Below the pieces are notes generated by a model. It worked only from the letters and a program-made list of their open reading frames with translations. It did not search any database and was not told where the DNA came from. 64,000 nucleotides of DNA from contig WSYC01000020.1 in the NCBI GenBank assembly GCA_009773635.1, positions 41,571-105,570 on the forward strand. Reading direction: 5' to 3'. Within the stretch, counting starts at the first letter, position 1, and the number at the start of each line of letters is the position of its first letter. The DNA comes from Beijerinckiaceae bacterium. Its GTDB lineage: Bacteria > Pseudomonadota > Alphaproteobacteria > Rhizobiales > Beijerinckiaceae. Of the stretch, positions 7,934 to 16,572 are shown in pieces. The position numbers were made by a program, and so were the translations under genes.

Positions 7934-8212
7934 ATGAGCGAGCCACATCAGCATACGACCCATCCGGAAATCATCCTGCGTCTCAAGCGCGCCGATGGTC
8001 ACCTGCGCGGTATTGTCGAAATGATAGAGGCCGGGCGCTCTTGCCTCGATATTGCGCAGCAGCTTCACGCCGTTGAGAAGGCGATCAGTGAGGCCAAGAA
8101 AACGCTGATCCGTGACCATCTTGATCATTGTCTTGAAGACGCTGTTGGCCCCCTCGCCCGTGAGCAACGCAGCGTCATCGACGAATTCAAGACCATCACC
8201 AAATATCTGTGA
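7934..8212 (+). CDS. nreA: CsoR/RcnR-family metal-sensing repressor (NreA-like)
   Basis: 92 residues, all-helical CsoR/RcnR/FrmR fold: EIILRLKRADGHLRGIVEMIEAGRSCLDIAQQLHAVEKAISEAK then LIRDHLDHCLEDAV. Ligand candidates are the N-terminal HTTHPE histidines, Cys in GRSCLDI and His/His/Cys in DHLDHC, closest to the nickel/cobalt branch. It is followed 6 bases later by an NreB-type exporter, the known nreA-nreB order. There is no Shine-Dalgarno sequence before the ATG and the promoter -10 box lies only a few bases upstream, so the mRNA may be leaderless. Confidence 0.85.
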   Translation: MSEPHQHTTHPEIILRLKRADGHLRGIVEMIEAGRSCLDIAQQLHAVEKAISEAKKTLIRDHLDHCLEDAVGPLAREQRSVIDEFKTITKYL

Positions 8213-8218
8213 TTCCCA

Positions 8219-9538
8219 ATGCTGGATGTTCTCTCTCATCGCACCTATCGGCACCTGTTTCTGGCACAGGTGATCGCGCTCATCGGCACAGGACTGGCCA
8301 CGGTGGCACTCGGCCTGCTCGCCTATGAGCTGGCCGTCGAACAGGCCGGTGCAGTTCTGGGCACGGCGCTCGCCATCAAGATGATCGCTTATGTCGGGAT
8401 TGCGCCAATCGCAGCGGCCTTTGCCGAGCGTATGCCGCGCCGGGCCATGCTGGTGTCGCTGGATCTGGTGCGGGCGGCGGTCGCGCTGTGTCTGCCTTTC
8501 GTGAGCGAGATCTGGCAGGTATATGTCCTGATCTTCGTCCTGCAATCAGCTTCTGCGGCTTTCACGCCGACGTTTCAGGCGACCATTCCCGATGTTCTGC
8601 CGGATGAGAAGGATTACACCCGGGCGCTCTCGCTCTCGCGCCTCGCCTATGATCTCGAAAGCCTGCTCAGCCCGATGCTGGCGGCACTCCTCCTGACCGT
8701 GATCAGTTTTCACAACCTCTTCGGCGGCACGGTTATCGGGTTTCTGGCCTCTGCGGTGCTTGTTCTTTCGGTGAGCGTGCCCAGCCCTAAGCCGACGGCA
8801 CCGCGCGGCATCTACGACCGCACGACGCGCGGGCTTCGCATCTATCTGGCAACGCCGAGGCTGCGCGGGCTTCTTGCAATCAGCCTGGCTGTGGCGGCCG
8901 GCGGGGCATTGGTGATCGTGAACACGGTAGTCTTCGTTCAAGGGCGGTTCGGGCTTGCTCAACCGGATACGGCTTTGGCGCTTGCCGCCTTCGGTGCGGG
9001 ATCGATGGTGGTCGCGCTTATTTTGCCGCGTCTGCTGGAGCGCCTGTCCGATCGCCCGGTGATGCTCGTCGGGGCTGGCGTGCTGATCGCGGGAACTTTC
9101 TTATCCGCGCTGATCGACGCCTACCTCTGGCTTCTGCCGCTGTGGTTCATGATGGGTGCGGGGTATTCCCTTGCCCAGACGCCTTCCGGCCGGCTGCTGC
9201 GGCGGTCCGCCTCGCCCGAGGATCGCCCCGCCCTGTTTGCCGCGCAATTTGCGCTGTCCCATGCCTGCTGGCTTCTGACCTATCCGCTGGCGGGTTGGGC
9301 AAGTGCCACCTTCGGCTTGCCGGTGGCATCCCTGCTTCTGGCGGTTATTGCGGGAGGTGGCGTGCTGGTTGCCCTCCAAGTCTGGCCGGCTATTGACCCG
9401 GAAGCAATCGCGCATCGCCATTCAGATTTGCCGGAGGACCATCCGCATCAGATTGCGCATCGTGCCAGCCCGGCTGGTCAACACACGCATGCCTACATCG
9501 TCGACGACCTCCACCCAACTTGGCCATCGCCCCGATAA
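8219..9538 (+). CDS. nreB: NreB-type MFS nickel/cobalt exporter with His-rich tail
   Basis: 439 residues with about twelve membrane helices (MFS) and a cytoplasmic C-terminal tail rich in histidine (HRHSDLPEDHPHQIAHR, then QHTHAYIVDDLHP). A His-rich tail is the hallmark of NreB nickel exporters, in which it enhances resistance. It overlaps no gene and starts 6 bases after the NreA-like repressor. Cobalt export is possible as a second activity. Metal specificity is inferred from family and context. Confidence 0.85.
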   Translation: MLDVLSHRTYRHLFLAQVIALIGTGLATVALGLLAYELAVEQAGAVLGTALAIKMIAYVGIAPIAAAFAERMPRRAMLVSLDLVRAAVALCLPFVSEIWQVYVLIFVLQSASAAFTPTFQATIPDVLPDEKDYTRALSLSRLAYDLESLLSPMLAALLLTVISFHNLFGGTVIGFLASAVLVLSVSVPSPKPTAPRGIYDRTTRGLRIYLATPRLRGLLAISLAVAAGGALVIVNTVVFVQGRFGLAQPDTALALAAFGAGSMVVALILPRLLERLSDRPVMLVGAGVLIAGTFLSALIDAYLWLLPLWFMMGAGYSLAQTPSGRLLRRSASPEDRPALFAAQFALSHACWLLTYPLAGWASATFGLPVASLLLAVIAGGGVLVALQVWPAIDPEAIAHRHSDLPEDHPHQIAHRASPAGQHTHAYIVDDLHPTWPSPR

Positions 9539-9610
9539 AATGGCGAATACACGGATAATCCGAAGCATAAGGCCGGGTATCTCTCTGGCAGAGTTCACCA
9601 AGCGCCCGTG

Positions 9611-10048
9611 ATGGTTGATTTCCTTGCCTATGCTGGTTTGTTTCTCACTGCCTTCCTCGCAGCCACTATTTTGCCGGCACAATCAGAAGCCGTGCTCGGT
9701 GGAATGATCGTCGCGGGATCGCGACCAATCTGGCTGCTGGTCACGGTTGCCAGCCTTGGAAATATCCTGGGATCGTTGTTGAACTGGATGCTTGGTCGGG
9801 GGATCGAGCAGTTTCGGCACCATCGCTGGTTCCCAGCCTCCGAACGTGATCTCGACAAGGCGCAGGCGTTCTATCGGAAATGGGGGTGCTGGTCGCTGCT
9901 GCTGAGCTGGGTCCCAATCATCGGCGATCCGCTGACCATTGTCGCGGGCATCATGCGCGAGCCATTGATACGTTTTCTTGTGCTGGTCGCCATCGCCAAG
10001 ATCGGGCGTTATCTGGCTCTGACGGCGCTCGTTCTTCACTGGCTTTAG
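9611..10048 (+). CDS. YqaA/DedA-like small membrane protein
   Basis: 145 residues. DFLAYAGLFLTAFLAATILPAQSEAVL and NILGSLLNWMLGRGIEQFRHHRW match the YqaA branch of SNARE-associated/DedA proteins, followed by WSLLLSWVPIIGDPLTIVAGIMREPL. These inner-membrane proteins are of uncertain biochemical role; the superfamily is linked to lipid-carrier flipping. GTG at 9608 directly precedes ATG 9611 and either could be used. It is the last gene of the rightward Ni-type unit and ends before a strong bidirectional terminator. Confidence 0.82.
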   Translation: MVDFLAYAGLFLTAFLAATILPAQSEAVLGGMIVAGSRPIWLLVTVASLGNILGSLLNWMLGRGIEQFRHHRWFPASERDLDKAQAFYRKWGCWSLLLSWVPIIGDPLTIVAGIMREPLIRFLVLVAIAKIGRYLALTALVLHWL

Positions 10049-10070
10049 ACCAGAAAACGGCAAGATGAGC

Positions 10071-10107
10071 GCGGTCGGGGAGACGCAAAATTGCCTTTCC
10101 CGACCGC
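10071..10107. terminator. Bidirectional terminator-like hairpin
   Basis: GCGGTCGGG (10071-10079) and CCCGACCGC (10099-10107) are perfect complements around an AT-containing loop, between convergent genes ending at 10048 and 10130. It likely ends transcription in both directions, although no long T-run follows. Confidence 0.6.
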
Positions 10108-10129
10108 CGATCTTATGTGAACGGCCGGA

Positions 10130-10759
10130 TCATGGGGCGAGCAGCCGACGCATTTTAGCCAGAGCCGGCGCTTCCTGCTCGTGATAATCGATCAACCCGG
10201 AAAATCGGCCATTCCGGTCCATCAGGAAGACGGAGGCGGTATGATCCATCGTATAGCCGCCATCCTCGGTCGGACTCTTTTTGGCAAAAGCCTTGTAGGC
10301 GAGGATCGCTGCATCGACCTGCTCCCGCGTGCCTGAAAGTCCGATAATCCTCGGGTCGAAGGATTGGAGATAAAGCGCCATCTGCTCGGGTGTATCGCGT
10401 TCAGGATCGGCGGTAATGAAGAGCACCTGAAGGCGGTCCGCGTCGGCCCCAAGCTTCTGGAACCGGGTCGTGATCTCGAACAGCGTCGTCGGGCACACTT
10501 CCGGGCAATGCGTAAAGCCAAAGAACACCAGCGTCGGCTTGCCAAGAAAATCCTTTTCCGTGACGGTTTTCCCGCGATGGTCAACGAGCGTGAAGGGGCC
10601 ACCGATCTGCGGCAGCCCCTTGATCTCGATGCCGCCACTCGTTTGGGCTCGTCCGGGGCCATCGACCTGCCACCAGCCAAGCGTGAGTGCGGCAGCAACA
10701 AAGACGATGACCGCAATAACGGCCCATGCGCCGTATCGAATGAATTTGAGCGTGTTCAT
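10130..10759 (-). CDS. SCO1/SenC-family copper chaperone
   Basis: 209 residues: one N-terminal membrane anchor, then a thioredoxin-like periplasmic domain with the copper-binding FTHCPEVCPTTL motif and the distal His in YTMDHTASVF. SCO proteins deliver copper to the CuA site of cytochrome oxidase or act in periplasmic thiol/copper chemistry. ATG 10759 follows a GAGGAG site. It is the last gene of a leftward unit with the PCu(A)C gene 10 bases upstream, a common pairing. Confidence 0.92.
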   Translation of the reverse strand: MNTLKFIRYGAWAVIAVIVFVAAALTLGWWQVDGPGRAQTSGGIEIKGLPQIGGPFTLVDHRGKTVTEKDFLGKPTLVFFGFTHCPEVCPTTLFEITTRFQKLGADADRLQVLFITADPERDTPEQMALYLQSFDPRIIGLSGTREQVDAAILAYKAFAKKSPTEDGGYTMDHTASVFLMDRNGRFSGLIDYHEQEAPALAKMRRLLAP

Positions 10760-10769
10760 ATGGCGCTCC

Positions 10770-11357
10770 TCAATGCGGATGGCCATCGGGCGCGCCGGGT
10801 GAGCCCATGGCATTAACCTGGAATTCGACTTTTACGGTTCCGGCGCCCTCGAACACCAGCGTGCCCGCGACTTTCTCACCCTGTTTCAACGGGCGCTGCA
10901 GATCAAAAAACATGATGTGATAGCCGCCGGGCTTCATCTCGACGCGCCCTCCGGCGGGTACGACAACCCCGGCCGGCAATTCACGCATCCGCATGATACC
11001 GTCGGTCACGGACATTTCATGCAGTTCGACTTTGCCGGAAGCTTCCAGGGTTCCGCCGATCAGGCGATCAGGTTTGGCACCGGTGTTCTCGATCGTGATG
11101 TACCCACCAGCGACTTTCGCGCCGCCGGGCGGTGCCCGTGTCCAGGGATGGCCGATTTTGATGTCCCCGATCTTGAAATCGTGGGCGCTGCCCGGGTCGG
11201 CGAAAGTGACAATCGTCAACATGGCGAATAACGACAAGCTGGCTCGTCTGTTGCGGGACGCGTGTGTCCCCGATGTTGGAGCCGCGACAGAAAACGTCGG
11301 GATGCGAGCGTGAAGGCGCAAGGCCAACTGGCCCGCCTCAAGGGATAGTCTGGTCAT
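10770..11357 (-). CDS. Periplasmic copper chaperone PCu(A)C
   Basis: 195 residues. After a long N-terminal region with a hydrophobic export segment (about residues 40-58) comes the PCu(A)C domain: IGHPWTRAPPGGAKVAGGYITI, the Cu(I)-binding VELHEMSVTDGIMRMRELP segment and PGGYHIMFFDL, giving the H-x-M ... H-x-M ligand set. It collects periplasmic Cu(I) and works with SCO. The N-terminus is unusually long, and a start at the internal Met in SLFAMLTIV cannot be excluded. Confidence 0.9.
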   Translation of the reverse strand: MTRLSLEAGQLALRLHARIPTFSVAAPTSGTHASRNRRASLSLFAMLTIVTFADPGSAHDFKIGDIKIGHPWTRAPPGGAKVAGGYITIENTGAKPDRLIGGTLEASGKVELHEMSVTDGIMRMRELPAGVVVPAGGRVEMKPGGYHIMFFDLQRPLKQGEKVAGTLVFEGAGTVKVEFQVNAMGSPGAPDGHPH

Positions 11358-11457
11358 GGGGATATCCTGATCTGGAAATTGCGTTCCGATCCGCGCGCAG
11401 CAAATCGCGCGGAACTGGGACCTTTGCGGCCATGGACCGCGCAGGTATTCTGCTTGT

Positions 11458-11874
11458 TCAGATCAGGGCTGGCGGGGCACGCGGTGCTTGTCGTCGTAGA
11501 GCAAGCGGCGTTGGGTGTTCGACTATATCATTCCGAGCAAAAGCGATGCTTCGAGCGGGGGCATCATAGGCGCCAGTAAAGGCCGCAACCGGCTGCAACA
11601 AATGACAGGCACATTGCGCATCCCTGCCGCCCCAAGGGCAACATCCGGAGCCGTCCTTGGTATGATGGACTTCTTCAGGAGTCGTTCTATCAGGCGTGCC
11701 GCGCCCTTCGGACGCAGAACAGAGAATCCTGAGCCTGTCGAGGCCTTGAGCCTTATTTGCCGCGTGCGCGGCGCTCGCAGCAGTTCCGAGCACGAGTTGG
11801 AACAGCAAGCAAAAGGCAAGTACGGCACCGATGAGTGCGCGGCTTGCCTGCCTGACGATTTGCGTGGTGATCAT
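11458..11874 (-). CDS. DUF2946-like exported protein
   Basis: 138 residues. A signal/anchor (residues 10-38, ending ASAAHA) is followed by LRILCSASEG and DGSGCCPWGGRDAQCACHLLQP; the Cys/Trp/His arrangement matches the DUF2946 group, commonly found in copper-resistance clusters. Function unknown; metal binding is plausible. ATG 11874 gives a compact signal peptide. It lies between the L,D-transpeptidase gene (54 bases upstream) and the PCu(A)C gene. Confidence 0.65.
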   Translation of the reverse strand: MITTQIVRQASRALIGAVLAFCLLFQLVLGTAASAAHAANKAQGLDRLRILCSASEGRGTPDRTTPEEVHHTKDGSGCCPWGGRDAQCACHLLQPVAAFTGAYDAPARSIAFARNDIVEHPTPLALRRQAPRAPPALI

Positions 11875-11928
11875 GGACACATCTCTAGCCGGGATGATGG
11901 CTGCGGCCAAGCGGCTCCAAGTTCCCGA

Positions 11929-12945
11929 TCACTCAAGCGCGTTAAAGGGGTCGAGCAAGGCGGCATCGGGCCGACTGACCTCGACACGCCCCGATGTCAT
12001 AGCCTGCAGCCGCTCCGGCCCCACCGTCTTGAGAAGGGAGCGGAAACTCGGGTGCATCCCGCCATCGACATGCGCGAAGCTCATGGCCGGCGCGCCTTTG
12101 GCAACAAGATCGGCAAGGCGCTTTTCGTCTTCGGCCTTCTTGTCCGCGACCGCAGCGACAATCGCTGGATCTTCCTCATAGGCTGGGCACGGTGCGCCGG
12201 GCGTGAAGGGCCCCGCCCCTTCCTTGGGATCGAAGACATAGCGACGCCCGCACGAGGCAACGCGCGGTGGTTGTCTTGTTGCCTCGAAATGGTCCGAACC
12301 TTCCTTGAGGTTGCGCCAGAAGGCGACGTTCGGATTGTTTCGATGTTTTGCCATGTTCTCCGGTGTCATCCGGAATGGCAGGGCCTGAACTTGGAAATTC
12401 TTCTGGCCGCCTGAGAAGGCTTCGCGCGCCAGCGCGTAGATTTCAGCAACGCCGCCGTCGGTCATCGCAAAACAGCCCGCCGATGTGCAGGCACCATGCA
12501 CCATGAGCGCCGAGCCGGAATAGCCGAGCGAGCGCTCCAATGAGTTTGGATAGCCCAGATTGAAGGAGAGGTAGAATTGCGAGCGCGGGTTCATCAGTTC
12601 CGGTGCAACGGAATAGAAGCCCTCGGGCGCCTGCCGGTCGCCCTCGCGTTTTTTTGGCCCGAGTTGCCCGGACCAACGGCACATCGGATAGGTTTTCAGA
12701 AGCGCGTATTTGCCGGAATGGTCGCGTTTCCAGACCTCCAGTTCACTCTCCTTCTTGAAAATGCGAACAAGAATCGGATCGGAGGCGTTCATACCTTTTG
12801 CGGACATTTCCGACAGAAGCTGCGGAGGAATCGGCTGCAAATGCTTGTTGTCGGTTTCGGTGGTCACGCAACCGGCAAGCAGTAATGCGCCAGCGATGAG
12901 AGCCGCGGCAAGACTTTTCCGGCGCTTTAAAAAACTGAAATTCAT
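11929..12945 (-). CDS. L,D-transpeptidase (YkuD/YafK type) lipoprotein
   Basis: 338 residues from ATG 12945. The N-terminus is a lipoprotein signal (LIAGALLLAGC). The catalytic motif is MVHGACTSAGCFAMTDGG, i.e. H-G-x-x-x-S-x-G-C with nucleophilic Cys. YafK-type members act on murein crosslinks or on murein-anchored lipoprotein in the periplasm. A TTG at 12963 is an alternative start. It heads a leftward unit toward the copper chaperones, whose link to it is not obvious. Confidence 0.88.
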   Translation of the reverse strand: MNFSFLKRRKSLAAALIAGALLLAGCVTTETDNKHLQPIPPQLLSEMSAKGMNASDPILVRIFKKESELEVWKRDHSGKYALLKTYPMCRWSGQLGPKKREGDRQAPEGFYSVAPELMNPRSQFYLSFNLGYPNSLERSLGYSGSALMVHGACTSAGCFAMTDGGVAEIYALAREAFSGGQKNFQVQALPFRMTPENMAKHRNNPNVAFWRNLKEGSDHFEATRQPPRVASCGRRYVFDPKEGAGPFTPGAPCPAYEEDPAIVAAVADKKAEDEKRLADLVAKGAPAMSFAHVDGGMHPSFRSLLKTVGPERLQAMTSGRVEVSRPDAALLDPFNALE

Positions 12946-13021
12946 CGTGGATTCGTAGCTCAACTATGCCTGACAGGCCATGAAGAAAGATACTGAACGA
13001 ATTTCTAAGACGTGAAGTGAC

Positions 13022-13039
13022 TTCAGGTTCAAGCCTGAA
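13022..13039. promoter_or_regulatory. Inverted repeat TTCAGG-N6-CCTGAA
   Basis: A perfect 6-base inverted repeat (13022-13027 and 13034-13039) lies in the divergent region between the transpeptidase (start 12945) and the DsbA-like gene (start 13149). It could be an operator; no regulator is assigned. Confidence 0.35.
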
Positions 13040-13148
13040 ATCGCCAACTCGCGCTATTTTGATCGCTTGGCAGGAAAGACGCGCAAGCTCCTCTTGAACC
13101 TCATGTGGCTACAGCATTTACAAGAGGGTGAAATGGGAGGGAGAATCC

Positions 13149-13787
13149 ATGAACCGCCGACTTCTTTTGCCGCTGCTTGCGACGGTTTCGTTGCTTGCCT
13201 TGCCATCCCTTGCATTTGCTCAGGCAAAGCCATCCATCGCGGCACGCCTTCTGGAACCGGGCGATCTTCCGGACAAGGTTTTCGGCAATGCCGATGCTCC
13301 TGTGACGATCATCGAATACGCCTCGATCACATGCCATCATTGCATGCGATTTCATACCGAGACCTGGCCGACGTTGAAGCAGAAATACGTCGACACCGGC
13401 AAGGTTCGTTTCATAATCCGCGAATTCCCGCTCGATCAACTCGCGACAGCTGGGTTCATGCTGGCGCGGTGTGCGGGCGAACAGCGCTGGTATCCCACGC
13501 TTGACCTGCTCTACCGCACCAAGGAAACTTGGGGGCACTCGGAGAAACCCGCCGAAGCACTGCTCGACGCCGTTCGTTTCGCAGGATTTACCAAAGAGAC
13601 GTTTGAGGCCTGCCTCAGCGATGAGAAGCTCTACAAGGGCATTACATCGACGGCTCAGCGCGCCACGAAGGAATTCGGGGTCAATTCGACCCCGACCTTC
13701 TTCATCAACGGGGAAAAGCAGACCGGCGCCCTGACTCTGGAGCAGTTCGACAAGATCCTGGCGCCGCTTCTTGCCCCCAAGCCGTGA
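13149..13787 (+). CDS. DsbA-family periplasmic thioredoxin
   Basis: 212 residues: signal peptide (LLPLLATVSLLALPSLAFA), then VTIIEYASITCHHCMRFHTETWP with a C-H-H-C active site, and the cis-proline loop STPTFFINGEK. Closest in layout to BdbD/DsbA proteins that oxidise or isomerise exported thiols. ATG 13149 follows GGGAGGGAG. It is convergent with the transglutaminase-like gene (6 bases between). Confidence 0.92.
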   Translation: MNRRLLLPLLATVSLLALPSLAFAQAKPSIAARLLEPGDLPDKVFGNADAPVTIIEYASITCHHCMRFHTETWPTLKQKYVDTGKVRFIIREFPLDQLATAGFMLARCAGEQRWYPTLDLLYRTKETWGHSEKPAEALLDAVRFAGFTKETFEACLSDEKLYKGITSTAQRATKEFGVNSTPTFFINGEKQTGALTLEQFDKILAPLLAPKP

Positions 13788-13793
13788 GCGGCG

Positions 13794-14423
13794 TCAGCGA
13801 AGTCCGGCGGTCACAATATCCGATCGACCGAGCTTGCGGCCGAGTTCGACCCAGGTATTCGGATCCGACGGTGACTGCCGTTTGATGAAGGTCAGTTCGC
13901 TCTGGGACCACGGCAGAATGAGGTTGGTCTGGTTGTCGAGGATGAATTCACCGCGATCCGTGATGACGGTCAGGACGGCGTGTCCACCACCTTCCTTGTC
14001 GAGCACGACCGTAATCAGCAGCGATGAGAGCGGCCAACCACGGCGGGCAAGCTCGCGGCGCTTTTCAAGGACATAATCCTCGCAATCCCCCTTCCCCGAT
14101 TTTGCGTAGGTCCAGTATTCCGGTGTTCCATACTGAACCTGATCCGTCACAGGCTCCACCGACTGATTGAAGTGGTGGTTGATCTTCAGCAATTCGCGCC
14201 AGAGCTTTTCATTCAGGACGACGGAAGTTGCGGCTGAGGTGCCCGGCCGGCATTCTGTTTGGTTTTCAGCGCAAAACTGTGTCCATCCCAGTGGCGGTGA
14301 TGTCCGTTGACCGGAATGCAGGTGTGCCAGGTCCGTTCGCCCACCGGCTGAGGCTGTTTCGCTGATCGTAGCGAAACCGAAAAAACTTGCAGCGATGAGG
14401 ATGCTCTTGAAAGAGATACGCAT
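13794..14423 (-). CDS. Bacterial transglutaminase-like cysteine peptidase (BTLCP/DUF920)
   Basis: 209 residues with a signal peptide ending near ASAGG. The papain-like triad is visible as Cys in KSGKGDCEDYVLEKR, His in GGGHAVLTVIT and Asp in FILDNQTN. LapG-type relatives cleave large surface adhesins in the periplasm, but no adhesin or LapD is present nearby. Ends against the DsbA-like gene. Confidence 0.87.
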   Translation of the reverse strand: MRISFKSILIAASFFGFATISETASAGGRTDLAHLHSGQRTSPPLGWTQFCAENQTECRPGTSAATSVVLNEKLWRELLKINHHFNQSVEPVTDQVQYGTPEYWTYAKSGKGDCEDYVLEKRRELARRGWPLSSLLITVVLDKEGGGHAVLTVITDRGEFILDNQTNLILPWSQSELTFIKRQSPSDPNTWVELGRKLGRSDIVTAGLR

Positions 14424-14584
14424 TGTTTTGACGCTCTGTTATTGTCCTGTTGTAAGAGCAACCTACAGGAGACGCGTTCAATTCACGGAAAATCCAACAC
14501 ATTGTTTCTCATGAACAAATCAATGCTTCATTTACCTTGAGGTGATCCTGATCATGTGATCGGGATTGAGCTGAGGATTTCTCG

Positions 14585-14824
14585 TTACGGAGGCGTGGCT
14601 GGCGGAGTATCGCTTTTCAGATACCCGGCTGCGGCCAAAAGCCCCGTTGCCGTCGTGATGACGTGAGGAGCCCAGAACGCGGCGTTTTGCACGAATTCGG
14701 GCCAGAAACTGATCATCAGGAACGGGCGAACAAAGAAATATCCAAACAGAAAACCGAGGATAGCGCCGATCATCGCATAGACGCAGGCCGTTCCAAACCT
14801 GCCGACCCATTGCCATTTTGTCAT
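14585..14824 (-). CDS. Small membrane protein in the lspA operon
   Basis: 79 residues with a hydrophobic segment GTACVYAMIGAILGFLFGYFFV and a second, weaker one near residues 53-72. No family recognised. Its ATG at 14824 overlaps the lspA stop by four bases (ATGA), indicating translational coupling and membership of the P-type ATPase-ICMT-DedA-LspA operon. Confidence 0.7.
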   Translation of the reverse strand: MTKWQWVGRFGTACVYAMIGAILGFLFGYFFVRPFLMISFWPEFVQNAAFWAPHVITTATGLLAAAGYLKSDTPPATPP

Positions 14825-15357
14825 GGGTCTCTCGATGGTTGAGGGGCAAGTTTGCCCTGGGTTGTTGATAATCCCTGTGAAGGGATAAAAGCACAAAGCA
14901 TCATCAGTGCAGCACCAACGACAATCGCGACATCAGCCATGTTGAAGGTCGGCCAGTGCCAGTTGGCCCAGTGAAAATCGAGAAAGTCGGTCACGGCTCC
15001 CTGCCGCCAGCGATCAATCGCATTCCCGAGCGCACCACCGGCGATCATTGCTAGACCGATGCGTTCGATCCTGTTGGTGGTCAGCGCGGCCCAGACCACC
15101 AGCCCGACAACGATAAGCCCTTTCGCAGCGGTCATCACGCCGGGCCAATCCGCTAGCGTTTCCTTGAAAAAACCAAAACTGACGCCCGTATTGAAGTTCA
15201 GGGTCAGATTAAAAAACGGCGTCACATTGATCATGCGCGGCGGCTGCATGACCTGCTCAAGGATGATCCATTTGCTGATTTGGTCGATCAGAAACCAGCT
15301 TGCCATGACGGCTGCAATCGACGGGAGCCTCGCGAATAGTTTTGATCTTGCCGACAT
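14821..15357 (-). CDS. lspA: Signal peptidase II (LspA), PbrC-like
   Basis: 178 residues, four membrane helices. Family motifs seen: WFLIDQISKWII, NLTLNFNTGVSFGFF, GGALGNAIDRWRQGAVTDFLDF and FNMADVAIVVGA, with the two catalytic Asp (the D of NAIDR and of NMADV). It cleaves lipoprotein signal peptides in the inner membrane. In lead-resistance (pbr) operons an LspA homologue (PbrC) follows the ATPase gene; the same linkage holds here. It starts 1 base after the DedA stop. Confidence 0.92.
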   Translation of the reverse strand: MSARSKLFARLPSIAAVMASWFLIDQISKWIILEQVMQPPRMINVTPFFNLTLNFNTGVSFGFFKETLADWPGVMTAAKGLIVVGLVVWAALTTNRIERIGLAMIAGGALGNAIDRWRQGAVTDFLDFHWANWHWPTFNMADVAIVVGAALMMLCAFIPSQGLSTTQGKLAPQPSRDP

Positions 15358-15358
15358 A

Positions 15359-15940
15359 TCAGACGCTCTCCTTCGGGGCAGCGCTGCGCAGCAGGCGACG
15401 CCATGCGAGCAAGGTTGCCGCGACGAACAGGGCCAGCGCCAGAAAGCTGTAAAAGCCCCAATCAGCCTTGATCGTCTGTTCGATCGTGCTCCCGAAAAGA
15501 TATCCCGCCCCAACAATCAGCAGGGTCCACAAACCAGCCGATGCTGCGTTGAGCACTGTAAAATATCGCCAGCGGATGGTTGTGAAACCCAGCGGCAATG
15601 CGCCAATCGTCCGCATGCCTTTCGGGTAGCGGTAGAGAAAAACATACGCAGTGCCGTATTTATCGAGCAGTGCCTTTCCGGTTTCGACGAGGCTTGCGAG
15701 GCGTGGCCGCCCTTCGACAAGACCGTTGCCATAGCGCCTGGCAAACCAGAACCGAACTTCGTCCCCGAGATAGCCGCCCATGAACGTGACAATGCCGACA
15801 GCGCCGAGATCGAGGCTGCCACTCTGGGCAGCATAGCCGGCGAAAAGAGGCAAGGTGCCGCTTTTCAGCGCGCAATAGGCGAAGAGAAGTGCATAAATTG
15901 CCACGCCGTAATCGCGCAGGAAGGATTGCACAATATCCAT
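15359..15940 (-). CDS. DedA-family membrane protein
   Basis: 193 residues with the DedA signatures FMGGYLGDEVRFWFARRYGNGLV and FLYRYPKGMRTIGALPLGFTTI, and about four or five membrane segments. The family is implicated in flipping lipid carriers and in stress tolerance. Its first base overlaps the last base of the upstream methyltransferase gene, so it is within the same operon. In pbr operons a membrane phosphatase (PbrB) occupies a comparable slot, but DedA is a different family. Confidence 0.88.
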   Translation of the reverse strand: MDIVQSFLRDYGVAIYALLFAYCALKSGTLPLFAGYAAQSGSLDLGAVGIVTFMGGYLGDEVRFWFARRYGNGLVEGRPRLASLVETGKALLDKYGTAYVFLYRYPKGMRTIGALPLGFTTIRWRYFTVLNAASAGLWTLLIVGAGYLFGSTIEQTIKADWGFYSFLALALFVAATLLAWRRLLRSAAPKESV

Positions 15941-16551
15941 CAGACTTTTCTCGCCCCGAACCAGCGGCCCACCCTGCGGGTATAGGCAAGGTATGGCTCG
16001 CCCAGCGAGACGGCGAGGACACGCTCCTCGATCTTAACCTGAAGGCGGATCGCGATGACGAGCGCGAGGGTCAGCGCCGCCTGAAGGAGATCGGGGAAGA
16101 CGAGAAACAACCCGGCGAACAGGATTATCTGCCCGACGAAGACCGGATTGCGCGAGAGCGCGAACGGCCCGGTGTCGACGATCGAGCCTATCTCGCCTTC
16201 GGCAGCACCAATCCGCCATGACGCCCCCATATGCATCTGCGAGGCGGCGGCGATCAGGGCGCCGACAGCCACCAGCAGGTGGCCGATGATATCGCCGGCT
16301 GTTCCATCAAGCTCCGCGAAAACCGGGTCACGCAGGACGGGGCCACCAAAAACCGCCCGAATGAGCGGCAGGATAGCAGCACCCGCGAAGGCCATCCGGA
16401 ACAGCCAGGCCGGAAGGGCTTGCGGCTCCGTGCCCTTGCTGAACAGCCAGACCGAGCGGCCCGCCTCGCGCGCGGCCAAAGCGCTCAGGCCGAAAAAGCT
16501 CACGAGATACACGCAGAACAGTAGATAGCTGACAGCTTCCATCGCGATCAT
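15940..16551 (-). CDS. Isoprenylcysteine carboxyl methyltransferase-like membrane protein
   Basis: 203 residues, several membrane helices, with the SAM-binding C-terminal signature of the ICMT/PEMT family: DTGPFALSRNPVFVGQIILFAGLFLVFP and a final EERVLAVSLGEPYLAYTRRVGRWF. Bacterial homologues are of unknown substrate but frequently accompany metal P-type ATPases. GGAG precedes ATG 16551. It lies 21 bases downstream of the ATPase gene. Confidence 0.85.
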   Translation of the reverse strand: MIAMEAVSYLLFCVYLVSFFGLSALAAREAGRSVWLFSKGTEPQALPAWLFRMAFAGAAILPLIRAVFGGPVLRDPVFAELDGTAGDIIGHLLVAVGALIAAASQMHMGASWRIGAAEGEIGSIVDTGPFALSRNPVFVGQIILFAGLFLVFPDLLQAALTLALVIAIRLQVKIEERVLAVSLGEPYLAYTRRVGRWFGARKV

Positions 16552-16572
16552 GGTTTAGGCTCCCTCTGACGA

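Noticed and set aside
9541..9611. A 23-codon frame just before the YqaA-like gene
   Set aside because: No ribosome-binding site and no recognisable product; it could be a coupling peptide but there is no support.
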